Shown here in pieces: positions 34,263-45,924 of a stretch of 64,000 bases of DNA. A model generated the notes under the pieces. It was not told where the DNA came from. It was given only the letters and a program-made list of their open reading frames with translations, and did not search any database. Both the position numbers and the translations under genes were made by a program. The DNA lies in contig MNCI01003769.1 in the NCBI GenBank assembly GCA_015680685.1, positions 70,456 through 134,455 of the forward strand, read 5' to 3'. How positions within the stretch are numbered: the stretch's first letter is position 1; the number at the start of each line of letters is the position of its first letter. Source of the DNA: Gnetum montanum. Lineage: Eukaryota; Streptophyta; Gnetopsida; Gnetales; Gnetaceae.

Positions 34263-34427
34263 CACTTTTTGCATTGCCTTTTTTTCATTCATACATCCTA
34301 ACTCTATGTATGGCAGGTGTTTCTTGATGTTGTTTTCTTCCTAGTTGATTTTTGCAGGATCTCTCAAGGACATAGCATGACCATGCATGTAGCATCATAC
34401 TTTACACAAGCAAGGTAAGCATTAGTC

Positions 34428-34785
34428 CACTATGGCTATAAACTGGCACAGACAGTCCTGGATCATGACTTAAAACTGATACCACATAATAGTCTTGGAT
34501 CATGACTTAAAATTGATACCACAGAGCAATCCTGGATCATGACTTAAAACTGATACCATAGAGTTCTGTCTGGTATGACACTAAACTACTACATCCGTCC
34601 ACTATGACATGAAACTAGATCCAGAGTGCACTAAGACTATAAACTAGTTTGCCTCTTCATAGTCCGCCATGACTATAAACTATCAATGCACCGTCTGCTA
34701 TGACGCTAAACTGGCACTGTCCAAGGGGTTATGACGTGAAACTAATCCACAACAATCTGCTAAGACTATAAACTAGCGACATCAT
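34428..34785 (+). repeat. Punctuation cluster III of element B
   Basis: About eleven units of 28-35 bp, for example GATCATGACTTAAAACTGAT three times, then CCATGACTATAAACT variants. This is the class found after integrase in A and C, here present without any integrase. Confidence 0.82.
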
Positions 34786-35925
34786 TGATGACCAGGCAAA
34801 AATTGGAAAAGATCTGTTGTTGCAGTTGGCTATTCCTGTTCCACATAGACTTGTTGCATGATTCATCCCATGGGGCCTAATGAAACTGATGCTGTTCATG
34901 ATTCTGTTTGCTTTGGAAGCTGCACGCGGTGACTTCATCTCCTGTTTAAAGTGTTTAGCTGATTATTTCATTTGTGGTTTTCTTGTCTTCTCATAGTTGT
35001 GTTTGCAGGATGACACTTCTGAGGCGTTCGCGCATAGATGCACTTTATCATGACAACAAGGTATCACATTTTTCTTGACGCACGCGACTGGGTTAATCAA
35101 TCCGTTCATAAGTACATTCCTGATTCCCGATGCATCCCCTATTTCCCAATCATACTCCCCTTAGCCTATTCAATTACATCCCCCTTTGATACGTTCCACT
35201 CATCTCAAAAATCTTGATACACTGTTGCACACTATGACTCTCTAAGCAGTTGCAATGCAAAACACAATACATAGTATATGATGCAAAATGCAAGTGCTGA
35301 AACATGAGCACGACACAAAAAAGCAAGCTCTTTCAAAAAGACCAAAATGAAAAAAACAACAAAAAAAGAAGAAAAAGAACAAAAAAAATGGTCAAAGAGA
35401 AAAATACACGGAAAAGGTCTTCACGACCCCGTTGACATCATAAACAAAAGATTATTGGCCATTCTCATACAAGCCCCAGGCGAGAAGGCAATTGTCTTGA
35501 AAAACAGTTACACTTATGTCTCAAAGAGACCATGTTACACATCATTGCGTGGCTTTGGCTGTTTACAACGGGCCCCGCAAATACTCTATAAGAGTCTCGT
35601 TTCTCCAAAGAACGCACCTCCTATCTCTTGGTTCCGAGTCTACCGGAAAAAATGGCTATTGACAAGGACCAAATGACATAACTTGTGCACAAGAGAGCAT
35701 TCCTCTGCCACAAATCCCAGCAGCAATCATAGCCCTTAACCTCCTAGCTTCCCCGGTTACAATCAATTCCCTTACATCTTGAACCACATTCCCCTCAATC
35801 CCATGTACTTTTGAAAATGGTGCGATGACTCCCAGCCAAAAGGCTAATGGTTAATGTTTGATGCTTTCTTTTTCATGGTGTTTGCACTTCTTTGTCAACG
35901 CCTCTCAGGTGGATTCCTCCAGACC
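34786..35925 (+). other. Element B 3' UTR
   Basis: Non-coding. It contains a TTGTGTTTGCAG/GATGACA sequence (AG at 35007-35008) shared with A and C, an A-rich tract (35335-35405) and the 85-bp-type tail repeats (35505-35640, CTCGTTTCTCCAAAGAACGC). The 109-codon ORF at 35347-35676 crosses these repeats and is not conserved in C. Confidence 0.6.
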
Positions 35926-35943
35926 TCAACAAACAGGGGCCAA
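35926..35943 (+). promoter_or_regulatory. Element B polypurine tract
   Basis: CAACAAACAGGGGCCAA abuts the 3' LTR start TGAAACACC. Equivalent tracts precede the LTRs of A and C. Confidence 0.8.
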
Positions 35944-38061
35944 TGAAACACCATTAATTTCCAGCTTAATACTTTGAACGAAAATTTATTTGTTTACAAT
36001 TTAAGGATGGAAGCCCAATTGCAGAGGGTAGTAATAGGCACCAAAAAAATACATATTGATGAACAAGTTGTAGGGCTTCAATGCAAGAGCACGGATGGGC
36101 ACTGGGTGGATGTGCAACCTCTAAAGCAATCTGCAAATGCTGATCCATCCAGCTCCTTCCCTCCTGGATGCTGATGCTGATGCTGTGGAGGCTTACCCTC
36201 CCTACGTGCCTGCCACTCCTGCGCTGTTGCTTCTGCCTTTCGTGCTGCTGTTTCTACCACACCACCACTCCACTTTTCTCTCTACCGCGTCTGTCTGCCA
36301 CCTCGCTCCACCGCCAGCTGCTGTCTTCTCCCACCTACTGCTGATTATTTTCTGCAACGCCGCGCTACTGTGCACACGTTTGCTGCGACGCCGCCACTGC
36401 TCCTGCTCCCACGTCGTTGACGTCTCGCTTCCCACTTTGCTGTCCACCGCCGCACTACTGCTTCAGGTGACACACCGCCTCTCTGCTCCCATCGCCTCCC
36501 ACGGCCTCCACGTCGCTCTCCCTCCATGTCGTCCCTGCCGCCTTGCTATCTGATGTCTGCTGCATCGCTGTCTTCTCCCTCCTGCCACCTCTGTGCTCTC
36601 TACTACCGCTGATGTGCCTGCCAACGCCGTGTTCAACTGCGCCATGGCCCAGCACTCATGGATCATGATGGCCCACATCCTGCGTGTCTGTCGTGGCTTT
36701 GCCCACTTCTTGACGTCGGCCTCACGTCGGCGCTCATCGTTGAGGCACACCCCCACATGACGGCCATTAACTTTGACGTGCCCTAGGACATGTCCACCTC
36801 CCTCTGACATGTTGGCTTCTGTTTTCTGCCCGCTACTCTTCTCCTGGCCGATGTTGTTTCTGCTGCGGCCACCTCGCTTTTCTGCCGTACCTACCATCTC
36901 TGCCCTCCCGTCGCCGTGCCTGCCGTGCTGGTCTCTCTGACGCGTCACCCGTCGACTCCCGCTACTACTGCCTCCTGTCGCGTCCCTACCGCAACCGTGC
37001 CTAGCACTCCTCTGCCCACAGAGCCTGTCATCCTCCCCATTCGGCCATCCCAGTGACAAAATCACAAAATCACGATCCTGCTCCAACCTTCAAAAAAAAA
37101 ATTTCACCAAAAACATTAGAGAATTCCAATTTTCAGCCGACCAAAAAAAAATTTAATTAAGGGAGTCGCCACCGCTGGACATCTTTTTAAAAAATTTTCT
37201 AAAGTTTTACAACTCAAGGGCTTGTATTTTTAATTTTTTGTATCTTTTATGGGGTCAAATGACCCATAAGTTGTAAAATACATTGAACCTGGCCAAGAAA
37301 ACAAAAGTGCCAACACACGTACAACTCATGTACAACTTTCAAGCATGGATACATTGAACCTGCAAACCCTAGCCAAAACCCTGGCCCAAACCTGTAAATA
37401 CCCTACCAATTCACACAAATTGGGGAGGGGAGACAGGGGGCAACAAAGAAAGAACAGAAGAACAAGAACAAGGAGGCAAAGAGAAGCAAAAGGCAAAAGC
37501 AACAAGAAGGAGAAGAAGATTGGAGGAGGCAAAGATCAGAGAAATTGGCGATTCCGAAGGAGGATATAAACTTGCAATCCTTGGGCGTTTGGCACATCCG
37601 ATTTTTGGCTTCCAAGTTCTTCTCATATCATCACATCATCCTGTCACATTTTTCCAGGGCTAGGTGTTTGACTTGCCATTCACACTTGTGCAACTACGCT
37701 TTGACCGGTGCACATTCTTTTTAAAACAATATAATACAATTTCATCATTGTCTCCTATTTAGATTATTTACTTTGGTTTATGCTTTGTTTGCAGTATAAT
37801 TCTATTCACGTATGCTTTATTTACATTTTGTATCATTGTTTACATTTCGTTTACATCCTGTTTATGATAACCCCAGCATTAGCCGTAGCTTACGCTAGGG
37901 GAAGTCCTTGGTTGATTTGCGTGCAAACCATCCAAGGAACTCTTCCTTCGTTCCCTCTTCCAGCTTGCCCTCAAGCGAAGGCAGGGTCCGCTGTGGCTGC
38001 CCAACGATCCCTCGGTGTTTGTTTCCTTTCCAACCTTACACCGACGATTTAGGTCAGTACA
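35944..38061 (+). repeat. Element B 3' LTR
   Basis: 2118 bp, TGAAACACC to TCAGTACA, with perfect TG/CA ends and colinear with 27861-29958. It carries the GC-rich block, a mutated TATA box and the conserved U5 (about 37940-37990). Confidence 0.93.
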
Positions 38062-38066
38062 TGTGT
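38062..38066. repeat. Target-site duplication of element B, right
   Basis: TGTGT, equal to 27856-27860. It is followed by further TG dinucleotides. Confidence 0.75.
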
Positions 38067-38410
38067 GTGTAATGTTGATTTTGTTATGTATTGCTACAAT
38101 TTACAAATTATGTGGCCTTGATCCCTTTTAAACTCTACAAGGTTACATCGGCAACTAGGGCCATGGCCTTTGGTGTAAACACCCTTCCTCTTATGTCGAA
38201 AAGTGTTTTGGGAATAGTTAAATTAAATTAATTAATATATCACTTCTTCATGAATATTCTATAAATTGGCAAGCATACTTAGTTATTGTAAAAGTAATTG
38301 TTGATTTAACATATGCTTTATAAATATTATTTTGCTTGAAGCTTAACTATAAGTATTTTTGTGTTGCTAAGCATTTCTTCTACTCATGGGAATCTCATTA
38401 CATGATTTGC

Positions 38411-38640
38411 CTACCATTAGCCTCTCTGGTTGCATTGGTGGAAATAGGCTCTCACATGCCACATAGGGTTGTAACCAACTGACCTTCTATGATTATGATG
38501 ATACTTTCCATTGGCCTTTGTGGTTGCATCAATGGAGATGGGCTTCCATATGCCACATAGGGTTGTGACCAATGGGTTATGTGTCAACCATTGGGCTCTA
38601 TGGTTGCATCGGTGGGATGGACTTCCAAGAAGGTACGTAA
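38411..38640. repeat. Degenerate tandem repeat, three units
   Basis: Units starting ACCATTAGCCTCTCTGGTTG, CCATTGGCCTTTGTGGTTG and CCATTGGGCTCTATGGTTG occur at about 38412, 38508 and 38588. The first two continue together through ACATAGGGTTGT. Spacing is 80-96 bp. No coding function is evident. The sequence from 38067 to 38410 is AT-rich with nothing recognisable. Confidence 0.7.
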
Positions 38641-38689
38641 AGCATATACCAATAGAATTGATAAGTTATATGATTGATGCACGGTGGAG

Positions 38690-39568
38690 TAGTCCAACAC
38701 CCAACCATAAAAGATATGAGTGTTCACGTGCAGCCCACTCAAATTCCATGGATAATGCAATGTGAATATGCTAGTACTTGGTTGAACTTGGGGATCGTTG
38801 TCTTTCCACATGGATCTACTATAACCTATGCATATGGTTTAGCTCTTAGTAAGGTGTATGATATATTGATGTTGGTAGGCCATAACTCCTAGTAAACATA
38901 AGGTAAATGAAAGTGGTTTCTAGTTCTAAGTAAATAGAAAATGAATCTTATCTAGCCTACATGATGGACATTCATTCCTGACTCTCCGCACACATCTTGG
39001 ACTTATGTTATCATTACTAGAATTACCAAGTACCTTGCTACTAGGAAAACCAAGCAATAATACTACTAAGTTATCAAACAATCACACTTTATGCTCAAAA
39101 TTAGTCGTATCCATTCCACTTAATAACAATAAAAATAAAGTTCATGGAAAAGTAAATAGTAACTAAGAAAATAGTAATCAATACGCTAAGTGAAAATAGT
39201 AAACATTATTCTAGGTAAATAGTAAAGAAACTAACTGGATATTACAATGGGAAAAGAAATCTTGATCTTTATTATTATTCACACTTGTGTCCAAGTACAA
39301 GATGCTTGAATAAAGACTTTGTACAATCACTCAACACCACACTATGGGCATACACTCTATTGCTAAGCTACAAAAATAAACTACAAGAGTTTTGATAAGG
39401 AGGAATGAAAATTGTTGTTTAGACCATGTGCCTAAGTCTCATATTTATAGGCTTGCTGTGATATTGAATATCTGACATTATAACTTATGTCATGATATTG
39501 GAAATTCAATATCGCAGCTCCAATATTGGATGCTTGAGACCATAGCCATATAAATAATTGATTTATCA
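38690..39568 (-). repeat. Family 2-type LTR, minus strand
   Basis: Read on the minus strand it begins TGATAAATC at 39568, just after a purine block (GTTGTGGGCA) and a GAGGATGAG block identical in layout to that before 26291. It has AATATC/ATATTG palindrome-like units in U3 (about 39460-39530), a CCTATAAATATG box (about 39440-39455) and an R-U5 matching 1-568. The end near 38690 is approximate. It is a 3' LTR whose internal region to the right is mostly unrecognisable. Confidence 0.65.
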
Positions 39569-40327
39569 TATGCCCACAACTAACTAAAAACTCATCCTCT
39601 AGTTAAAATAAAATGAGGATGGAGTTTCAAGGTAGATTTACATGGCACTGACTACTATATACATGATTCTTAAATGTTGCAATTGTGTTTACAAAATGAC
39701 ACAAGATATGACATGATAATTTTAACAAAAAAACAAAATTTGGTGAAGCTTGATGTACTCTAGGTAGTTCCTGGTGGCAAGGGCTCTTCCATTGGTTGCT
39801 TTGCCTTGTCGCCAAGCTTCTAGAACTTGTATCGATTTAGGAGTTCCTGAACCTTTTCCTCCTCCATTCTTCTATCATGTACCATCCACACTTATTATGC
39901 AATGTGTGATGGAGAAAGTACATCCCGTGGGCATGACAGCTACAAAAGCATTTGATTAGCCTTAACATACCAGGCTACAAACTACCTCCTTCCTCTTCAA
40001 ATGCTCTAGTGTTCTCACATAATTCATGATAATCAGATCATCTTCTAGTCAAGTTTGATATTGCATCTTTTTATCCTTGGTAGCTAGCCATCACTACTTC
40101 CAATTCATATTTTTCCACTTGAGTTTCTGTAAGGCATCCTTATGATCTACAAACTTCTTTCATACAAAGCATATGTGGCTACTAGTTATTGTTCTAGCTC
40201 ATTCCTAGACATACTTATTATCAACATGGCTAAGTTAGTGTAACAAAGGTTAGCTAACCTCATGTACTCTTTCAGGTCCTTAATCTATAGGTCTTTATTT
40301 TTTAGTTCTTCTTGGTTAACATGGGCA
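39569..40327. other. Remnant between two inverted LTRs, no gene
   Basis: About 760 bp with no recognisable protein. The first 60 bp (minus strand) carry the GAGGATGAG/purine block that precedes the family 2 LTR. The rest is AT-rich and matches nothing identified here. Small ORFs at 39627-39959 are not supported. Confidence 0.45.
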
Positions 40328-41215
40328 TGATTATCTAGAATGGGTTGTCAGTTAGGATTTTGCGCTGAGATGGAGCTAATTCTAGTTTTGGCCATCTAGA
40401 TCTCTTTCTTGTTGATTTCTGAAAAATCATTTTTTCAATACTTCGATATCGGGGTGGTCGCGATATCAAGTACATGATATCAGGTATGCGATATCGCAGC
40501 CTGAGATGTGATATCATACATTCGATATCACAGGGTTACTCCCAGATCTATAAATACAACACCTAGGTGCACAATTGGAAGTTCTTAGCAGTCAAGTAGC
40601 AAAACTCTTACAGTTTGTCCATTTGAGAGTTAGAATATTATCCAAGTGCCAACAACAAGAGGTCTAAGTGTGAATGGATCTTTATTTAAGCATCGATATA
40701 CATGAACACACCATTGTGTTGGCAATAAAAATGAACTCTTTAATTCATTCCTTGTAGCACTTGAGACTTTCTTTCTTATGCATTTATATTTTATACAATT
40801 TACATAAATGTTATTTATATAGCAATTAATTTTGATCAATTAAGAAAATCATTAAAATACACAAGCATGAAACATGTGTGTGATACTTGGTAGCTTAGAA
40901 ATGATTAGCATTTGACAACCCAACAATGTTCACATGAAGTTCAAGATGTGTCTAGGAAGTGGGAGCAGTTACTTGTGTTAGGTTATATTAGACCATAACT
41001 TACTTAGTAATTAATCACTCTTACTTTCATCTTTGTTCTAGGTGAGTAATTTTATAAAAATAAAAAATAATAAAAATCTTATGCCTCAGTCACACTTAAC
41101 CATACAATTGCATTCCACAAGTGGGATTGGGAAGACAACGAATGAAGAACACACATGCACTATTTAGCTATAGCATATTGTCGGCACATTTGGCCATTTC
41201 ATGGAATAGTAAGGA
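40328..41215 (+). repeat. Family 2-type LTR, plus strand, with GATATC cluster
   Basis: A possible start is TGATTATC after CATGGGCA. The U3 contains six GATATC hexamers in about 85 bp (40445-40529). Then come TATAAATA (40549-40556), a GAGGTCTAAGTGTG block, AATAAA (40723-40728) and R-U5 sequence colinear with 26600-27200. The 3' end fades near 41215 and no primer site follows. Orientation is opposite to the LTR at 38690-39568. Confidence 0.6.
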
Positions 41216-41639
41216 ATTATATTATTTACTTGAAAAGCTTTGTTGAAGAACGTACTTAAAATATGAGTAATGCTAAAAAAATCATTGGAAAGGTCTCAAA
41301 TTAAAAATCCCTGTTAGTCCCTGGTAGTTCATGAGCACTATTGTTAAGCTCAGTTTTATATTTGGCCCTAATCTAACTTCTGGAACTTTGATTCTCGGAG
41401 GCCATTCCTGCCTTGCGAAAATCCAAAAAATAAAAATAAAAATCAGTAGTGCCTCCATCGTCTTAAAGATTGTGCAGCAATGAGAGTGAGAGGAGGAGAA
41501 GGCAACCGTTGGTCCATCGATTCCTAACACCATACGCTTGCAGAATGCGGAAATGGTGGTGGAGCAAACACACATATAGGTAGAGATGATAACCAGGGGG
41601 TGCAGTTGCAGGTGAAGGTGAAGGGGATGTAAATAATGT

Positions 41640-41770
41640 GGATAATCAGTGGGTTTCACTGGAGAGCTTTGTTACTGCCGATTTAATTTCTAATATTTTC
41701 AAATTCATGGACAACCGTAAAGATGTCATTCGTCTTGCAGCTATTTCTTGATATTTCTTTGGCATCGTGC
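41640..41770 (+). pseudogene. F-box-like gene fragment (tentative)
   Basis: The plus-strand peptide SFVTADLISNIFKFMDN followed by RKDVIRLAAIS resembles the N-terminal helices of plant F-box domains (L-x-x-I-F-x-F-L-D-x-x-D-x-x-R-x-x-x-V-S). A TGA stop follows at once. Downstream, 41830-42420, there is possible decayed coding sequence but no recognisable domain. If real, it is a scrap of a host gene that gives a ubiquitin-ligase adaptor. The match is short and could be chance. Confidence 0.3.
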
Positions 41771-42495
41771 TTAAAAAGGACCTCCAATAAATCGAAATTG
41801 CATTTCTAAAGCCATTTATGCTTTCAGTCTATTCCCAATCGTGGTGTTCCAGAAAAATCATGTTTTTACCAGAGCAGTAGGAGTGCAAAACCGACAGCTG
41901 CACAGTACTTATCATGACGTAGACGGGCACCAAGAAAACTGCCATCGCCATGGGCATGGCCAAGTCCCTGAGTGACAAAACCACTTTACCATGGACATGG
42001 TAGCAGGAGACAAGAAAAATTGAAACCCTCATCAACACGCAAAAATAGAATCACATTTCGTTGAAACCCCGATCTCATTATCAGATTTTCTTGATAATAT
42101 CAGGCATCTTCATCAAATTAAACTACTCTCTTCTCCAGCACTGCTGCTGCATCAGCGAGCGCTTGTTCTGTGCAGCAGTCTACATCGATAGCTGAGTGAT
42201 TGCATCATCAAATCCTACTGGCCTCTGTACTATTTTACGAATTTCATCGACAACACGCGAGAATACATTTTAGTTGCTGCATTAACTGCTTCGAGAGAAA
42301 ACTTTGTAATGGTGAACCTACAATCCGAAATTTCCTAGAACAGCAGCAGTGCCCGATGTTGACGCATTCGTTATCACCATACCGATCCACTGAACATGGC
42401 AATAGAGACATGAAGGTACACTAAGACAGATGTACAACCGAATCAGCAGAGTAGGAGATATTTTAACTGATGCTGGAGTTGCAGTTTTATACATC

Positions 42496-42571
42496 GCTGA
42501 AGACTTACCATTAATTTAATTATTCCAAGTGCTCGGCTGAAGACTTACCATTAATTTAATTATTCCAAGTG
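42496..42571. repeat. 40-bp tandem duplication
   Basis: The segment GCTGAAGACTTACC...TTCCAAGTG occurs twice without a mismatch, at 42496-42531 and 42536-42571, separated by CTCG. A recent slippage or repair duplication in otherwise unremarkable sequence. Confidence 0.9.
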
Positions 42572-42871
42572 AATGAAGCTCTCATAATATTGAGGTCTTG
42601 AATTTATTTTTCAAACATTATTGTATAAGTTATTACCCATAAAATATTTGTAATATTTACAAATATCAATATTAGCATAAATTCCTCCTAACTTTATGTA
42701 TAACTTCCTAACTACATAACTTCCCAACTAAATTGGTGAGAAATATCTCCTAACTAGCATCGTATCCATACAAACTTCTCTATCAAGCTAAGGAGATGGC
42801 CACATAGGATATTAAATCTAAAGTATAAGTAAGTTGTTAAAGATGAAATAGAACAAAGTTGTTCTACTTCA

Positions 42872-45319
42872 GCCAAATAAAGAACATAGAAGAGGCTACA
42901 CAAAATAGCCATGACCCCGCCTACTCAGCCTTGAAGAATCAACATACCAAAAAACATAAAGAAAAGGCTAAAGCAATAGTAGCAGCAGTAGCAGAAACTC
43001 GATCTACCAAAATGGGACAGCAACGCAGACCACCTACTGCCCCTGCCAACTATGACAGAACTACTCCCGCACACACACCTGAATCATCTACCACACAAGA
43101 TAATAACATAGGTTACACATGTACGTTCAAGAGGAAAGATCCTACTCACTACACACCGCTCCCCATGAAGCCTTCTCAATTGTTAGATGAACTTTTGAAG
43201 GCTGGAGCCATCAAACACAAGAAACTGTCTCCAGCAACAGCCCAGAGGCATGACCAATTCTATGAATTGGCCCAAAACTCAAGCTTGGCAACTCCAAATG
43301 AGCCTCCTATTCCAATAGGCTTTAGATTAGATCGATTTTGCGAGTACCATCAACGGAATGGGCACGGTACTGATTATTGTTTCACTCTCAGACAAGACAT
43401 ACAACGTATGATTGATAGGGGTGAAGTAACATTTGATGATGCGAACCTTGTTAAACCATAGAATCAATCTATGGGCGTGTACACAGATCCCCTTAATACT
43501 AAGGAAGCTCCTTACGTCATTAACACGATCCATATCGTAAGTGAACAAGGAATGCCCAGAAAACCGTTCGTGATTCATGTTCCTCCTATAGCGTCAACAT
43601 AATCACCACAATCTTCGTATTCCACATACAATCCGCCTACACCTACAAAACCATTCGTCGTTCTTGTACCCTCTGTCAATGTAATCGTAAATGTGCAACC
43701 GCCTACCCAGCCCACTCCCTTTGTGGTCTGGGTGCCACCCGCAGTCTCAACCATAGAGGTACCAACACAAAACCAACCAACTCCCTTCATAATCAAGGTA
43801 CTCAAACACCCTGATCTTCAACCCCCTACTCCTCAACCACAAACCAAACCGACTCCCTTCGTAATCAGGGTATCCAAACACCCTAATCTTCAACCCCCTA
43901 CTCCTCAACCACAAGCCAAACCGACCCTATTCATCATCAGGGTGCCTAAACATCTTGACACACAACCACCTCCAACTGTTCAATCGCAATCCCGACCCGC
44001 TCCATTCGTAATCCACGTCCCAAAACAACCTGATGTTCAAGCTCCAATAGTTCCTCCACGACCCTTGCGAGAACATCTCGCTAACAGACTTACCAGGGAA
44101 CTGTTCGAAAAGGAACGTCAAAGTCTTGAATTGGGTGCACCGAAACCCACTCCGTTAAATGTTGTACCTATGGCTCTAACAACCGGCGAGCCGAGCACAA
44201 GTCATGAAAACAAAAAATCAGGAACACTAAATACATCAAACACAAACAACCACACGAAAGCCATTCCACAAGAGGTACAGCTGTTGGGTCTAATGGACCA
44301 AGTCTCAACGAACATACCAAACACTAAAGACTTAGCCAGTGCCCTAACCTAGGTCACACATGTGCTAAAAAAAAGTACATCCTTAAGTCTGTATGATCTA
44401 GTGATGACTTCTCAGGTGCACTGTGAAGCCTTGGTACGAATGCTCATTTCGATCCAGGTTAGTGAGGATCTACCTGCCACTGAACCATCAATTCATGCAC
44501 TAATGTCTCCACAACAAAGATTAGGTTCCGCATCACTAGGCTTTCATCCCGAAAACATTAAAATAGATGAAAAAACGGGAGAAGTCACCACTGCCCCTAT
44601 GTTCATAACCATTTAGGTAAACCAGTTTAAAATACATAGGGTCCATGTTGACGATGGGGCAGCCACTAATGTAATACCTCTCCCCGTCATCGAAAAATTA
44701 GGCCTCATAGAGCAGATTCACCCAACGGCAACAACGTTCCTAAAATCCTTTAGTGTATCATGTGTTGTGGTTAAAGGCACAATCACTTGGATTTCATAGC
44801 AAGGGACTAGTTCCCCACGTCAGCTGAATTTGTAGTCGTAGACGAGATGCCTGGATTTAACTTGATATTGGAACAACCATGGTTAGCTGAATTAAAAGCA
44901 GTTTCTTCATCTATCCACCAAGAGATTCACTTACCCTATGAAGGTGGTGAAATCATCATACATGGTGATACGGCTACACCTAACACCTCTGCACATGTAG
45001 GCACAAACCAAGGCTCAGAGGTTGAATTCAATGAGCCTAAATAGGACAACACTACCCTCAAGCTTAAACAAGATGCCACACCTATCGAAAACCAAAGTGA
45101 TAACCAATCCCCAAACTGTGATCCCCCAGAAGATACAGAAACATTACTGAACATGGAAACATCAGAGCATGCTGACATAGGAGTTATTCCCCCAGATGTC
45201 TCATGGTCTAAATTGTCGTTTAACATAATTAGTGAAGGAGATGCTGAATATATAATTACACCGACATGCCCAACACACCATGTCAATCTGCGAAAATTAA
45301 AGAAGTTACTCAACCATTA
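42872..45319 (+). pseudogene. Element C gag (C-terminal part) and protease
   Basis: The C/H motif CEYHQRNGHGTDYC is intact at about 43339-43380. It is followed by a long Pro-rich tail in which a unit of roughly 24-26 residues (P-T-P-F-V-I-R-V-P-K-H-P-D-x-Q-P-P) is repeated six or more times at 43690-44040. The segment after it contains LYDLVMTSQVHCEALVRML. The protease has V-D-D-G-A-A at 44647-44664 and a family NLIL..PWL motif (about 44856) in which Gly-Arg is changed to Glu-Gln. A one-base deletion near 44790 and stops (44350, 44614, 45042) disable it. It ends at the TAA at 45319, followed at once by punctuation repeats. Confidence 0.88.
43690..44040 (+). repeat. Pro-rich tandem repeat region in gag
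   Basis: At DNA level a 75-80 bp unit is repeated, with ACTCCCTTCGTAATCA as its best kept part. It encodes PTPFVIRVPKHPDLQPP variants. The corresponding regions of A (about 17640-18080) and B (32236-32470) carry fewer and more diverged units, so the repeat number varies within the family. Confidence 0.8.
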
Positions 45320-45324
45320 AACAA

Positions 45325-45545
45325 CAATCATCCGAAATGACGCTAAACTACAATCGTCTGAAATGACGTTAAACTACCACGTGTCTACAATGACATAAAA
45401 CTAGCCACAGTCAGGAATGGCCAATTTCAAAAAAAAAACCCCCACCAAAACAGTTTAAATTTCTCTTCTTTTCTTATGGCCTGAAATGGCCTTAAACTAG
45501 GATGTTGTTGCACGCATGGCCTAAAATGGCCTTAAACTAGAACAA
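45325..45545 (+). repeat. Punctuation cluster I of element C
   Basis: Three units with ATGACGNTAAACTAC follow the protease stop (45325-45420). Two units with GGCCTTAAACTAG follow at 45475-45545. Same order as in A and B. Confidence 0.8.
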
Positions 45546-45924
45546 GTCACAATTCCATTTCTTTAAAATTACATTCCTGGTTACATCCCTGCTCTACCAA
45601 TTATTATTCCCCTTACATTTCTTCTACACTATTTTCATTTCAGTCACATTCACATTTATATTTACAAATAGTTAAAAAAAACAAAACAAAATAATAAATA
45701 AATAAAATATCTTTTGTGATTACACTTGCGTTTATCAAAAGTTTGGACAAAATCTAAAACAAAAAAAAAAAAACTGGAACAACATAAAACGCTAAAAAAA
45801 TGTATAAATATATAAATTAATAACATCAAATGTTTACATTGTATCACACATTCGCTTTCATACAGTCTACAAATTTCAACATAAAAAAAAGAAATGACTA
45901 AGATAACAACAATAATATGTTAAA

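Larger units (their letters stand above)
27861..38061 (+). mobile_element. Element B: complete-ended, pol-less Tat-type retrotransposon
   Basis: 5' LTR, primer site, gag-protease, punctuation repeats of all three classes, 3' UTR, polypurine tract, 3' LTR and a 5-bp target duplication are all present in order. Between the protease stop (33707) and the 3' LTR there are only 2.2 kb and no RT, RNase H or integrase. The LTRs differ by about 6-7 percent over the first 270 bases by eye, younger than element A. It is a non-autonomous element that must have used enzymes of a relative such as A or C. Confidence 0.92.

Noticed and set aside
34428-34785. CRISPR-like regular repeats
   Set aside because: Units are degenerate, have no constant spacers and lie in a plant retrotransposon next to gag. 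No cas-like gene exists.
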